DNA of 64,000 nucleotides, taken from the NCBI RefSeq assembly GCF_013407185.1, contig NZ_CP026995.1, positions 1,075,913-1,139,912 of the forward strand, in the 5' to 3' direction. This document shows, in pieces, positions 16,011 to 24,843 of the stretch. A program made the position numbers and the translations under genes. The notes beneath the pieces are model-generated. The model worked only from the letters and a program-made list of their open reading frames with translations, was not told where the DNA came from and did not search any database. The DNA is from Nitrosopumilus ureiphilus. Its GTDB lineage: Archaea; Thermoproteota; Nitrososphaeria; Nitrososphaerales; Nitrosopumilaceae. Every line of letters begins with the position of its first letter. The stretch's first letter is position 1.

Positions 16011-16553
16011 TTAGATCTTCCAAAGAATGTCGTCTTTGCCTTTTCGTTTATTGATTAAACGACCTACTACAAAAAATAAATCCGATAATCGATTGAGATA
16101 TATCATACAATTTGAATTAATTTCATCTTTTTCACTTAATTGAACCACATGTGTTTCTGCTCTTCTTACAATTGTTCTTACATAATGTAATTGTGCAGCT
16201 GCGATATCGCCTCCAGGCAAGATAAAATTGGTTAAAGGTGAAAGTTCAGATTCAAATTTGTCAATTAAGGATTCTAAATTTTGGATCATGTCCAATGAAA
16301 CTCTGTTTTTCATATCATTTAGATTAGGATTTGAAAGATCCGCCCCTACTAGAAATAACTCATTTTGTATTTTTGTCAAAAGATCGATAATATCTCTGTC
16401 CAATGAATTTGTCAAGACAATCCCTAATGCAGCATTTGCCTCATCTATTGTTCCATATGCAATAATTCTAGGATGAGATTTTGATATCCTCAAGTTTCCT
16501 TGAACTCCTGTATTTCCATCATCTCCTGTCTTAGTATAAATTTTCAACAACAT
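16011..16553 (-). CDS. PduO-type cob(I)alamin adenosyltransferase
   Basis: A 180-residue enzyme transferring the adenosyl group of ATP to cob(I)alamin. YTKTGDDGNTGVQGN at the N-terminus is the ATP-binding signature, AYGTIDEANAALG follows, and YVRTIVRRAETHVVQL holds the conserved Arg/Glu helix; LNRLSDLFFVVGR closes the site. Thaumarchaeota need adenosylcobalamin for methylmalonyl-CoA mutase in carbon fixation. The CbtAB genes at 36-37 kb would supply cobalt. Confidence 0.93.
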   Translation of the reverse strand: MLLKIYTKTGDDGNTGVQGNLRISKSHPRIIAYGTIDEANAALGIVLTNSLDRDIIDLLTKIQNELFLVGADLSNPNLNDMKNRVSLDMIQNLESLIDKFESELSPLTNFILPGGDIAAAQLHYVRTIVRRAETHVVQLSEKDEINSNCMIYLNRLSDLFFVVGRLINKRKGKDDILWKI

Positions 16554-16631
16554 TTCATATTGGAATTAACTATTATGTTATTCGAACAATATGAAAATTC
16601 ATTAGGAGAAAATAACGTATAACATTATAAT

Positions 16632-17165
16632 ATGATGTTGGATTTTTTGAAAGCTGCTGCAAATCTCAAGAAAATTTCTAGACAGGGATGGATTGATAAA
16701 CTATCTTTGAATCATCCTGAATCTGTTGCAGATCATTCGTATTCAATGGCAATAATGAGCATGGTGATTTCTGATATGAGAAAATGTGATTCAGAAAAAA
16801 TACTCAAAATGGTTTTACTTCATGATTTGGCCGAAGCAAGAATTGGAGATTTAACTCCCAATCAATTAAGTGGAGAAAAAAAGAAAAAATTAGAAAACAA
16901 TGCATTTAATGAGATAATAGGAGATTTACCTGGAAATATCAAATCCCAATATTTACAAATCTGGAAAGAATATCAGGAAAACATTTCTGCAGAATCTAAA
17001 TTAGTACATCAAATTGATAGATTAGAGATGGCACTTCAAGCAAAAACATATCAAAAAGAAGGTCATTCACAAAAAAAACTTGAATCATTTTTTGAATCTG
17101 CAAAAAAAGATATAGATGATCCAAAATTAAAAGAATTATTTACAAAGATTATAGATGACAATTAG
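16632..17165 (+). CDS. HD-domain phosphohydrolase (YfbR/HDDC2-like)
   Basis: A 177-residue HD protein. NHPESVADHSYSMAIMS provides the first histidine and H-D-like ligands, VLLHDLAEARIGDLTP the central HD pair and following acid, and QIDRLEMALQAKTY the last aspartate. Arrangement and length match the HDDC2/YfbR group, whose studied members are 5'-deoxynucleotidases. Two adjacent ATGs (16632 and 16635) are both possible starts. Confidence 0.87.
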   Translation: MMLDFLKAAANLKKISRQGWIDKLSLNHPESVADHSYSMAIMSMVISDMRKCDSEKILKMVLLHDLAEARIGDLTPNQLSGEKKKKLENNAFNEIIGDLPGNIKSQYLQIWKEYQENISAESKLVHQIDRLEMALQAKTYQKEGHSQKKLESFFESAKKDIDDPKLKELFTKIIDDN

Positions 17166-17172
17166 ATAGAAA

Positions 17173-17397
17173 ATGTCTGAGAGAAGTAAAGATGAATTAA
17201 TTGAGGCACAAAAACAAGTAATAGGAGTTTTGTTTGAAGTGATTAAAAGATTACAAGCAAACAATGATCTTGATGAAGAGTATTTTCAAATAATATCAGA
17301 AGATAGTAAAAATAAAACTCGTCTTAATGAAATCATAGTTGAGAGAACAGAGAACGCAGAAATTGTTGGAAGATTATTAAAAGAATTAGAAATTTAA
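17173..17397 (+). CDS. Small helical hypothetical protein
   Basis: A 74-residue charged protein, probably all alpha (KDELIEAQKQVIGVLFEVIK). It starts 7 bases after the HD gene, so the two form an operon. Its stop overlaps the convergent gene by 4 bases. No motif. Confidence 0.65.
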   Translation: MSERSKDELIEAQKQVIGVLFEVIKRLQANNDLDEEYFQIISEDSKNKTRLNEIIVERTENAEIVGRLLKELEI

Positions 17398-17693
17398 TGC
17401 CCACAGTCACAATCATCATCAGAAATAATTCTTAGATGTGCGGTTTGTTGGTATTTATCTTGAATATAACTTGAAAGATTAACAATTCTGATCCTAGATT
17501 CTCGAGTATTCCAACTGCCTTCATTTTCAAACCAAAATTCAATTTCATCAATATTATATCTCTCGTTATTTTTAACAAGTTTTTGAAAAATAGATTTGAT
17601 CTCTCTAACATCGGATTCTGTTAATTTTGATTTGTCTTCAACCATTGTGGTAATTTCATTTAATTTTATGATGACATTATTTGTTAAAGGCAT
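17394..17693 (-). CDS. Small hypothetical protein with acidic Cys/His tail
   Basis: A 99-residue protein with a helical N-terminal part, a strand-rich middle (IDEIEFWFENEGSWNTRESR) and the end DDDCDCGH, which could bind a metal ion. Converges on the previous gene with a 4-base overlap. Function unknown. Confidence 0.65.
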   Translation of the reverse strand: MPLTNNVIIKLNEITTMVEDKSKLTESDVREIKSIFQKLVKNNERYNIDEIEFWFENEGSWNTRESRIRIVNLSSYIQDKYQQTAHLRIISDDDCDCGH

Positions 17694-17770
17694 GTTATCA
17701 AAAAAACTCGTATTCTATAACTATCTTTTGAGGAGAAATTGTTTTTATAACAAATCAATAATTTGAGAAC

Positions 17771-18118
17771 ATGCAATATTTTCAGGCCTTGAAATTAGGA
17801 CAAAAAAGAGTTGCTAAAGCAAGAGAATATCTTAATAAATTAACAGATGGTCGTGCAATGCCTGCATTAGCCTTGGCAGATACGAAATCAAATGTATGGC
17901 AACCTGTGGGTGAGGAAAATCTATATGCTTTTGTAGATGAATCTGCAGGGTTTGTTTTAACTGATAATAGCGGATACATACTTGCTTTGGTAGACAAAAC
18001 AGGTTCTTCCAAAACTATTGTTCAAGGAGTCACACAGCAACAAAAAGAAAATTTAGAAAAAGCATTCAAGGAAGACAATATCTCAAAATTTGAGGGCAAG
18101 GTAATTCTACCAGTATGA
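17771..18118 (+). CDS. Hypothetical protein, 115 residues
   Basis: A soluble alpha/beta protein: basic helix at the start (KLGQKRVAKAREYLNKLTDG), then a beta-rich part (VDESAGFVLTDNSGYILALV) that could be a small sensor-like fold. No catalytic motif. It precedes the LOR/SDH gene by 57 bases on the same strand and may share its promoter. Confidence 0.65.
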   Translation: MQYFQALKLGQKRVAKAREYLNKLTDGRAMPALALADTKSNVWQPVGEENLYAFVDESAGFVLTDNSGYILALVDKTGSSKTIVQGVTQQQKENLEKAFKEDNISKFEGKVILPV

Positions 18119-18175
18119 TCCATAGCCTTGAAAAAAAACGTAACCTTTAGTTATCATAATGTAGAGTAAAATAAA

Positions 18176-19408
18176 ATGAGTAAATTTTCTCAAGAAATTG
18201 AAGTTAGTGGGCATTTGATTGATTCTTCCATACTAACTAAGATCTTTGATAAAATTATGGACCTTCATGGGGAATTTCAAGTAGAAGAAATCAACATCGG
18301 TAAAAGAAAAAAAGATCAGTCGTATGCGAGATTACTTGTTAAAGGAAAAAATCAGAAACACCTGGATGATATTTTGGAAACAGTGTATAGAGAAGGAGCA
18401 GTATCAAAAATACAACAGGACATTACATTAAAAAAGTCACCAAAAAACTATGTTATGCCAGATAATTTTTACAGCACAACAAACAATCACACACAAGTTT
18501 TTTATAAAAAAAGATGGATTCAAGTTGAAAACATGATGATGGACAAGTGCATCGTTGTAAAACAAAACCGAGCATTTTGTGTGCCAGTTAGAGATGTAAG
18601 AAAAGGAGATCAGATAATTGTTGGAGAAAAAGGAATAAAAATCACTCCACCTGAACGTCCAAGAGAAGGGGTCAATGTTTTTGAATTCATGGGAAGCTCA
18701 AGTTCTAGCGAACGGCCAACACAACATATTGCAAAACAAGTTGCAGATGACATATTTAATACCAAAAAGAATGGGGGCAAGATTGTCATTGTTGGAGGTC
18801 CTGCAATAGTCCATACGGGTGCAGACGATGCAGTATCAGAATTAATTAGATCAGGCTATATCGACGGAGTATTAGCTGGAAACGCTCTTGCAGTTCATGA
18901 CATAGAGTATGCGACTTTGGGGACATCTTTGGGCATGAATGTTCATAATGCTACTTTGGCATATCATGGTCATAGAAATCACATGGCTGCAATTAATGCA
19001 GTTTTCAAAGCAGGCTCTATTGCAAACATGGTGAAAACCAAGAAACTGAAAAAAGGAATAATGTATGAATGCATAAAAAATAAAGTTCCATTTGTGTTGG
19101 CAGGATCAATCCGTGATGATGGCCCATTACCAGATGTAATTACGGATGTTGCTCAAGCACAAAGAGAATACAAAAAAATTGTAAAAGATGCAAGTATGGT
19201 GATCATGATTTCAACAATGCTTCACTCAATTGCAACTGGCAACATGCTTCCTGCAAATGTCAAAGTAATAGTGGTGGACATCAATCAGCCAACGGTTACA
19301 AAACTTATGGATAGAGGAACATGGCAAGCTTTAGGAATTGTTTCAGATGTTGGTGCATTTTTACCATTAGTGGCACAACAACTTAGAAAAAAGAAAAAAT
19401 CAAGGTAA
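18176..19408 (+). CDS. TIGR00300-family LOR/SDH (ornithine cyclodeaminase-like) protein
   Basis: A 410-residue protein. Residues 1-100 form the LOR/SDH N-terminal domain (EIEVSGHLIDSSILTKIFDK). Residues ~190-405 form a Rossmann-like deoxyhypusine-synthase-type domain (KIVIVGGPAIVHTGADDAVS, VLAGNALAVHDIEYATLGTS, VDINQPTVTKLMDRGT). Family members have been assigned ornithine cyclodeaminase activity (ornithine to proline) in methanogens, and the cyanobacterial fusion AgrE/ArgZ carries a related domain. This suggests proline synthesis here. Confidence 0.87.
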   Translation: MSKFSQEIEVSGHLIDSSILTKIFDKIMDLHGEFQVEEINIGKRKKDQSYARLLVKGKNQKHLDDILETVYREGAVSKIQQDITLKKSPKNYVMPDNFYSTTNNHTQVFYKKRWIQVENMMMDKCIVVKQNRAFCVPVRDVRKGDQIIVGEKGIKITPPERPREGVNVFEFMGSSSSSERPTQHIAKQVADDIFNTKKNGGKIVIVGGPAIVHTGADDAVSELIRSGYIDGVLAGNALAVHDIEYATLGTSLGMNVHNATLAYHGHRNHMAAINAVFKAGSIANMVKTKKLKKGIMYECIKNKVPFVLAGSIRDDGPLPDVITDVAQAQREYKKIVKDASMVIMISTMLHSIATGNMLPANVKVIVVDINQPTVTKLMDRGTWQALGIVSDVGAFLPLVAQQLRKKKKSR

Positions 19409-19480
19409 AAGTTTAAGATGCAGTAAATCAAGAAAATCAAATTAATTCAGCAGTACAAAAATTAATCGATAAAAAAAATC

Positions 19481-19777
19481 ATGCCTAAGGCAGAAGCATC
19501 ATCCATAGTTCAAGACACACAAAAACCAAGCAATAATTCAGAAATTGCAGAGATTTCACTTGCAATAACAGGATTAGAATATTATTGAGCAGTAATTGAA
19601 TAAAGAAAAAAGCAGATACTAATTTAAGGTAAATTTTAATTAACAAGGACACCATTAGAAAAAAAATTCATTCAGCCAATCATTGAAACAAATTCCAAAG
19701 AAATTTTACAAACAAGATTAGTTAAGAGAGAAATTACTTTGGAAGAATATAAAGAATTAAAATCTAAACTAGATTAA
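19481..19777 (+). pseudogene. Broken SHOCT-domain protein gene
   Basis: 19481-19588 reads MPKAEASSIVQDTQKPSNNS and stops at TGA in the middle of a conserved-looking sequence. Further on, without a start codon and after further stops, KEILQTRLVKREITLEEYKE then LKSKLD (ending at 19777) is a typical C-terminal SHOCT motif. The parts look like one gene cut by stops and a frame change. The 3' end overlaps the end of the aminotransferase gene by 4 bases. Confidence 0.55.
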
Positions 19778-21132
19778 CTTGGAGTCATCATTGAATTTTT
19801 TTGAGTTTGTGAAAGATTCAAAGATGTTTTTTTAACATTTTCGAAAAATTTGGTGATCATCTCAATTCCTGCAACAACTTTAGGTGCATTATTTTTTACA
19901 AATTCTAATTTCTCGGAAGCAGATTTTGGTTTGTTATTAAGATAATTTTGATAAACTTTAGAACCGTCATAATCAACATATGCAATTCTTGCACTAAAAT
20001 CTGTTCTTTCTAAAACAAGACTATCGCCACCCACAATTGCAGTATGATATGGATGAACAATTAATGATTCAGACAATTTTTGAGATGTAAAAATTTCGGA
20101 TTTCTGTAAATCGGTTGCATAGTGATTAAAATCAGCTAAAAGATAAAATGTTGCATTAGGTTTTGTAGCTATTACTCCTTCGATTGATGATAATGCATTG
20201 TATGTGTATTCGCCCATGATTTGATGAATGTTGCGAGTTACCTCAAAATACTCTTCTATGTCTTTACTTATTTCAAATCCTGCTATTGCAGCATGCTGAA
20301 TTGGAGTTGAAACTGCGGTGTATTCTGTGGCAAGAATCTTTTTGAATTGTGTTTTAAGGTCTACTGCATGTTGTGGAAAAACCACATAACCTAAACGATA
20401 TCCACCTGCAGCGTGTGATTTTGATAAACCATTTGTCACAAATGTACCTTCAGGATAAATTTTTCCCATACTAACAAATTTTGAAAAATCATATGTTGTT
20501 TGTGCATAAATTTCATCAGAAATAACTGTGATATTTTGTTCTCTGCACACGTCCGAAATTTCTTCTAGCTCTAATTTGTCATAAAGTAATCCCGTAGGAT
20601 TATTTGGATTATTAAGAATCAGAATCTTTTGTCTATCATGCAATCGTAATGCTAATCGTCTTAAATTATTTGGAGATATTTTTTTGTTTGAACGAGTTGG
20701 CAGCATATGATAATTTTTCTTTAAAAATCTTATTTGAGGCAGATAACCTAACCATGCAGGCGTTGGCAAAATTACAGTTCCATGTAAAATCTCCAACAGA
20801 TTAAAGATCAACGCTTTTGTTCCAGGCCCGACATGAATTCTTTCAGGAGACACATCCATTCCAAAATAATGTTTGTTGTATTTTGATATGGCATTACGTA
20901 ATTCTGGAATTCCAGAAATGGGGGCATATGCTCCCTTGTCAGCATTTTTAACGAGTGCTTCTTGAATTAGTTTAGGTACTGGAAATGGTGATTGACCAAA
21001 TGCAAAACCATAAAATCCAAAATTGCACTCAGGATGAGGGCAATCTGAATGAAATTCTTGTAAAAACGTGTTTAATTTGAGATTCTCAGGCATCTCAATG
21101 TCCTCTATCTGCTGATCAACTACAAATTTCAT
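19774..21132 (-). CDS. PLP-dependent aminotransferase, class I/II
   Basis: Fold-type I aminotransferase, 452 residues. NNPNNPTGLLYDKLELEEIS, VISDEIYAQTTYDFSKF and GLSKSHAAGGYRLGYVVFP carry the cofactor Asn, Asp/Tyr and the Schiff-base lysine in SKSHA. The order fits aspartate/aromatic-type aminotransferases, with an extra ~40-residue C-terminal tail (KTSLNLSQTQKNSMMTPS at the end). The amino-acid substrate cannot be fixed. Confidence 0.9.
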   Translation of the reverse strand: MKFVVDQQIEDIEMPENLKLNTFLQEFHSDCPHPECNFGFYGFAFGQSPFPVPKLIQEALVKNADKGAYAPISGIPELRNAISKYNKHYFGMDVSPERIHVGPGTKALIFNLLEILHGTVILPTPAWLGYLPQIRFLKKNYHMLPTRSNKKISPNNLRRLALRLHDRQKILILNNPNNPTGLLYDKLELEEISDVCREQNITVISDEIYAQTTYDFSKFVSMGKIYPEGTFVTNGLSKSHAAGGYRLGYVVFPQHAVDLKTQFKKILATEYTAVSTPIQHAAIAGFEISKDIEEYFEVTRNIHQIMGEYTYNALSSIEGVIATKPNATFYLLADFNHYATDLQKSEIFTSQKLSESLIVHPYHTAIVGGDSLVLERTDFSARIAYVDYDGSKVYQNYLNNKPKSASEKLEFVKNNAPKVVAGIEMITKFFENVKKTSLNLSQTQKNSMMTPS

Positions 21133-21202
21133 TAATTTTCCTCATCAGAATCAGATTTAGATACAAAGCGTGAAATAGTAAATATCAACAAGTGAGATTT
21201 TA

Positions 21203-23128
21203 TCAACCTATTTTTGGAATTTCATCTAATACATCAGGATTTTCAAGGGACGATAAATCTCCAAGTTCATGTCCCAATAATTTTGATTTCAATAAACGAC
21301 GCATTATTTTTCCTGTTCTAGTTTTTGGCAAATCCGATATCTGAAAGACAAATTTTGGTTTTGCAACTTTGCCAATTTTTTCAGATACATAGTTTGAAAT
21401 TTCTAATTCTAACCCTGTTTTAGATTTATTGTCTGCAACAAAAAAGATCACAATTGCTTCGCCTGTTATTTCATCAGGAATGGCAATAGAGGCAGCATCA
21501 GATATTTTTTTGTTTGAAATTACAGTTTGTTCAATTTCAGCAGTACTCATCCTATGGCCAGATATGTTGATCACATCATCAGTTCTGCCACGCATATACC
21601 ACAAATTATCTTCATCAACAAAGACATAATCACCATGAAACCAGATATTTTCAAATCGGGACCAATATGTTTTAACATATCTGGCATCATCATTTAACAA
21701 TCCTCGAGTCATTGCAGGCCATGGTGATTTTATAACTAAATATCCATTTTGTTTTCTTACAGAGTTCCCATCATCATCAAAGACATCAAGATTCATCCCA
21801 GGAACAGGAATTCCGACACTGGATGGTTTTAATTTCATTCCAGGAAATACAGACAACATTGCACCGCCAATTTCTGTTCCTCCGGACAAATTCATTATGG
21901 GGATTTTTTTATTACCAACTTTTTCAAATAGCCACCACCATGAATCTTCATCAAGAGGTTCACCGGTGGTTGGAATATTCTTGATTTTATCTAACGAATA
22001 TGATTTTAGAGGTTCTGCATTATTTTTCTTAAACAATCGTACTGCAGTTGGCGATATTCCAAAAATAGATACCTTGTAATCAGATAACATTTTCCAGATT
22101 CTATCAGATGTTGGAAAATCCAATGCACCATCATAAATCACAGCACTAGCACCCATAATCAATAGCCCATAGACATTCCACACCTGTCCAGTAATCCAAC
22201 CGATATCTGCCGGCCAAAGTATGATATCATTTTCATGCGTATCTATGAGATATGCTGCTTGATGTCCTGCAAAAACTGAAAATCCTCCATGGCTATGAAT
22301 GACCCCTTTAGGATTACCCGTAGTTCCCGAGGTATAGAGGATAAACAATGGGTCTTCTGAATCCATTATTTCTGTTTCACATAAATCATCCTGAGAAGAC
22401 ATGATATCTTCAAATGGAATTATATTTTTAGATTCTGGGTGTTCATCGATTCCCTTGTATGACACAAGTATTGTTTTTTCAACATTGGTATTTTTTATCG
22501 CAGTTTCCATAATCTCTTTTTGAGAAATTGGTTTTCCTTTTCGATAAAACCCATCTGAGATAAATATGATTTTTGCTTTACAATCCTGTAGACGTACATG
22601 TAATGATTGAGAACTATATCCCGAGAAAATAGTAGTTTGAATTGCCCCAATCTTCGATGCAGCAAGAATTGCCAATATTGCTTCCTCAATCATTGGAAGA
22701 TAAATTGCAATTACATCGCCTTTTTTTACCCCAAGTGATTTTAGAGCATTTGCAAGTTTTGATACTTTGGAATCTAATTCAGAATATGAAATTTGGGATG
22801 TATATCCATCTTCAGATACAAAATAATATGCAATTTTTTGTGGATTTTGTTTTGCAAATTTTTCTACCGAGGATTTGTAAATGTTTGTCTTACCGTTTAC
22901 GAACCATTTTGACCATGCAATACCTTTTGAAACATCTAATGTTTTTGTATATGGTTCATCCCAAACTATTCCAATGTCTTGATCAACTGATTCCCAAAAC
23001 CATTCTAAATTATTTTTTGCCTTTTGAGACAATTCTTCTAATGAAGATATCTCATGCTTTTGCATGAATTGAAAAATATTTGATTCTTTGATTTGCTTTT
23101 CACTTGGAATAAATTCAAAATTAGACAA
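21203..23128 (-). CDS. AMP-forming acyl-CoA (acetyl/propionyl-type) synthetase
   Basis: ANL-superfamily enzyme, 641 residues, in the acetyl-CoA synthetase class. FILYTSGTTGNPKGVIHSHG is the P-loop, GDIGWITGQVW-type text (PADIGWITGQVWNVYGLL) is the Acs-type region, GRTDDVINISGHRMSTAEIE is the hinge, and LPKTRTGKIMRRLLK has the catalytic, acetylatable lysine. It activates a short-chain acid via an acyl-AMP. In thaumarchaea the 3HP and 4HB activating enzymes characterised in Nitrosopumilus are ADP-forming, so this is a different enzyme, perhaps for acetate or propionate salvage. Confidence 0.9.
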   Translation of the reverse strand: MSNFEFIPSEKQIKESNIFQFMQKHEISSLEELSQKAKNNLEWFWESVDQDIGIVWDEPYTKTLDVSKGIAWSKWFVNGKTNIYKSSVEKFAKQNPQKIAYYFVSEDGYTSQISYSELDSKVSKLANALKSLGVKKGDVIAIYLPMIEEAILAILAASKIGAIQTTIFSGYSSQSLHVRLQDCKAKIIFISDGFYRKGKPISQKEIMETAIKNTNVEKTILVSYKGIDEHPESKNIIPFEDIMSSQDDLCETEIMDSEDPLFILYTSGTTGNPKGVIHSHGGFSVFAGHQAAYLIDTHENDIILWPADIGWITGQVWNVYGLLIMGASAVIYDGALDFPTSDRIWKMLSDYKVSIFGISPTAVRLFKKNNAEPLKSYSLDKIKNIPTTGEPLDEDSWWWLFEKVGNKKIPIMNLSGGTEIGGAMLSVFPGMKLKPSSVGIPVPGMNLDVFDDDGNSVRKQNGYLVIKSPWPAMTRGLLNDDARYVKTYWSRFENIWFHGDYVFVDEDNLWYMRGRTDDVINISGHRMSTAEIEQTVISNKKISDAASIAIPDEITGEAIVIFFVADNKSKTGLELEISNYVSEKIGKVAKPKFVFQISDLPKTRTGKIMRRLLKSKLLGHELGDLSSLENPDVLDEIPKIG

Positions 23129-23173
23129 TATTCAATTTTTAGAGACCTAAAGAGTGTAAAAAGATTTTTAGAT

Positions 23174-23437
23174 TTACGATATGTCTATTCCCAAACGTCG
23201 AGCACATGCAATTGCTGATTTTCCAACATCTTCAGTAATTCCGGCTTTTAGAAATTTTTCTGTCCAATTAGTTTCAGCCTTCATGGTGTTTTCAAAGTAG
23301 TATTCTCTCAAAATCACGCCTATTTGTTGATCTAATCTACGCCTAGTAACATCATTCATGCCTTGCTGAAGAACAGATGCATCTGAATTTGCAAGAATTT
23401 TGATAAATTCAATATCCTCTAAAGATAGTTTAGTCAT
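23174..23437 (-). CDS. Hypothetical protein downstream of gatB
   Basis: An 87-residue helical protein (DIEFIKILANSDASVLQQGM, GKSAIACARRLGID). Its start overlaps the gatB stop by 4 bases, so it is translated with the amidotransferase operon. No motif. It may be a stray passenger or assist tRNA amidation. Confidence 0.7.
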   Translation of the reverse strand: MTKLSLEDIEFIKILANSDASVLQQGMNDVTRRRLDQQIGVILREYYFENTMKAETNWTEKFLKAGITEDVGKSAIACARRLGIDIS

Positions 23438-24843
23438 GGAACATCAATTTGTTTTTTCAACAAATCCAACGTTAACGCAGGGTCTGCTTTTCCTTTTGTT
23501 TTTTGCATAACTTTTCCTACCAAATAGTTGATCGTTTGAGGATTGGTTTTTGCTTGTTCCACTGCCTGCGGCTCCTCAGAAATTACTTGTTGTATAATTC
23601 CAGATAATTCTGAAGCATCAGAGACATTTCCTAGATCTAATTCTGAAATAATTGTGGATAGTTCTTTTCCAGTTTTTACAATTTCATATAATGCATTTTT
23701 AGAAGAACTTCTAGAAATTTTTCCAGATTGAATAGACTCAGATAATTCTCTCAAATGAGTTGCAGTAAGTTTTGATGATTCACGTTTCTCTCTCGTGTCA
23801 ACTAGTCCCATTAAATCAGTGGTGATGATATTTGCAATTTCTTTAGCAGTTTTTTCAGTATGAGATTCTTCAAATAAATCCGAATAGAATTTATCAGATG
23901 ACAATACATCTGCGACTTGAGATGGAATGTTGTATTTGGAAACGTATCTTTCTTTTTTAGAGCTTATGCTTTCAGGCATTTCTGATTTTAATTGTTCTTG
24001 AATTTGAGGATCAATCTTGATCCAGGGAATATCTCCTTCCAAAAAGTAACGATAATCAAGTTCTTCTTCTTTAGAACGTGCGGAGACAGTAATTTTTCGC
24101 TTATCATCCCAATGACGTGTTTCTTGAATTATGGGAATGTTGCGAGAACTCAAACTCTCTTGTCTAGTTATTTCAAAATGCACAGCTTTTTCTAAATCAT
24201 GAAAAGAACCAATATTTTTAATTTCAACTTTTTTACCTCCTTTAATTGAAACATTAGCATCCGCCCTCATTGCACCCTCTAAACTAGGATCTGCAACACC
24301 CAAATTTTCTAGTAAATCTGATAAAATATTTAGAAAATCTCGTACTTCTTTTGGAGTCTCAAAATCAGGCTCAGTGACAATTTCGACTAATGGTGTGCCT
24401 GCACGATTGTAATCTACCAGAGTGATTTGATTTTTTGATGAACTTCCTTCGTAAATCAGCCTACCGGGATCCTCTTCTAATTGGATTCTTGTAATTCTAA
24501 TTTTTTTATCTCCAACCATGATGGAACCCGGACCTCCAACACTAGTATCTCCATAAATGTTAAGTTGTGTTATTTGGAAGTTTTTTGGAAGATCAGGATA
24601 AAAATAATTTTTTCGAAAAAAAGCAATTTTTTCAGGAGTAGAACAATTTAGTGCCATGGCAATGATTGTAGCTTTTTTCACAGCTTCTTTATTCAATCTG
24701 GGTAAACTTCCAGGCAATCCAATACAAATAGGACAAATGTTTTCATTGATTTCAAACTCCCTATAGTTTGCCTTGCATGAACAAAATAACTTACTTTGTA
24801 AATTTGTTAATTGGCAGTGAATTTCTAAACCAATCATGGTCAT
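23434..24843 (-). CDS. gatB: Asp/Glu-tRNA amidotransferase subunit B
   Basis: A 469-residue GatB. MIGLEIHCQLTNLQSKLFCS at the start is the signature. Zinc cysteines are in SCKANY and CPICIGLPGSLPRLN. VDYNRAGTPLVEIVTEPDF and DANVSIKGG belong to the kinase domain that activates the acyl-tRNA, and the C-terminal YqeY-like tail ends near ADPALTLDLLKKQID. Gene order GatC-GatA-GatB with 4-base overlaps (ATGA). With a nondiscriminating AspRS it makes Asn-tRNA(Asn). Confidence 0.95.
   Translation of the reverse strand: MTMIGLEIHCQLTNLQSKLFCSCKANYREFEINENICPICIGLPGSLPRLNKEAVKKATIIAMALNCSTPEKIAFFRKNYFYPDLPKNFQITQLNIYGDTSVGGPGSIMVGDKKIRITRIQLEEDPGRLIYEGSSSKNQITLVDYNRAGTPLVEIVTEPDFETPKEVRDFLNILSDLLENLGVADPSLEGAMRADANVSIKGGKKVEIKNIGSFHDLEKAVHFEITRQESLSSRNIPIIQETRHWDDKRKITVSARSKEEELDYRYFLEGDIPWIKIDPQIQEQLKSEMPESISSKKERYVSKYNIPSQVADVLSSDKFYSDLFEESHTEKTAKEIANIITTDLMGLVDTREKRESSKLTATHLRELSESIQSGKISRSSSKNALYEIVKTGKELSTIISELDLGNVSDASELSGIIQQVISEEPQAVEQAKTNPQTINYLVGKVMQKTKGKADPALTLDLLKKQIDVP

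Noticed and set aside
21203-23128. 3-hydroxypropionyl-CoA synthetase of the carbon-fixation cycle
   Set aside because: The protein is AMP-forming Acs type, whereas the thaumarchaeal enzyme is known as ADP-forming; kept as a general acyl-CoA synthetase.
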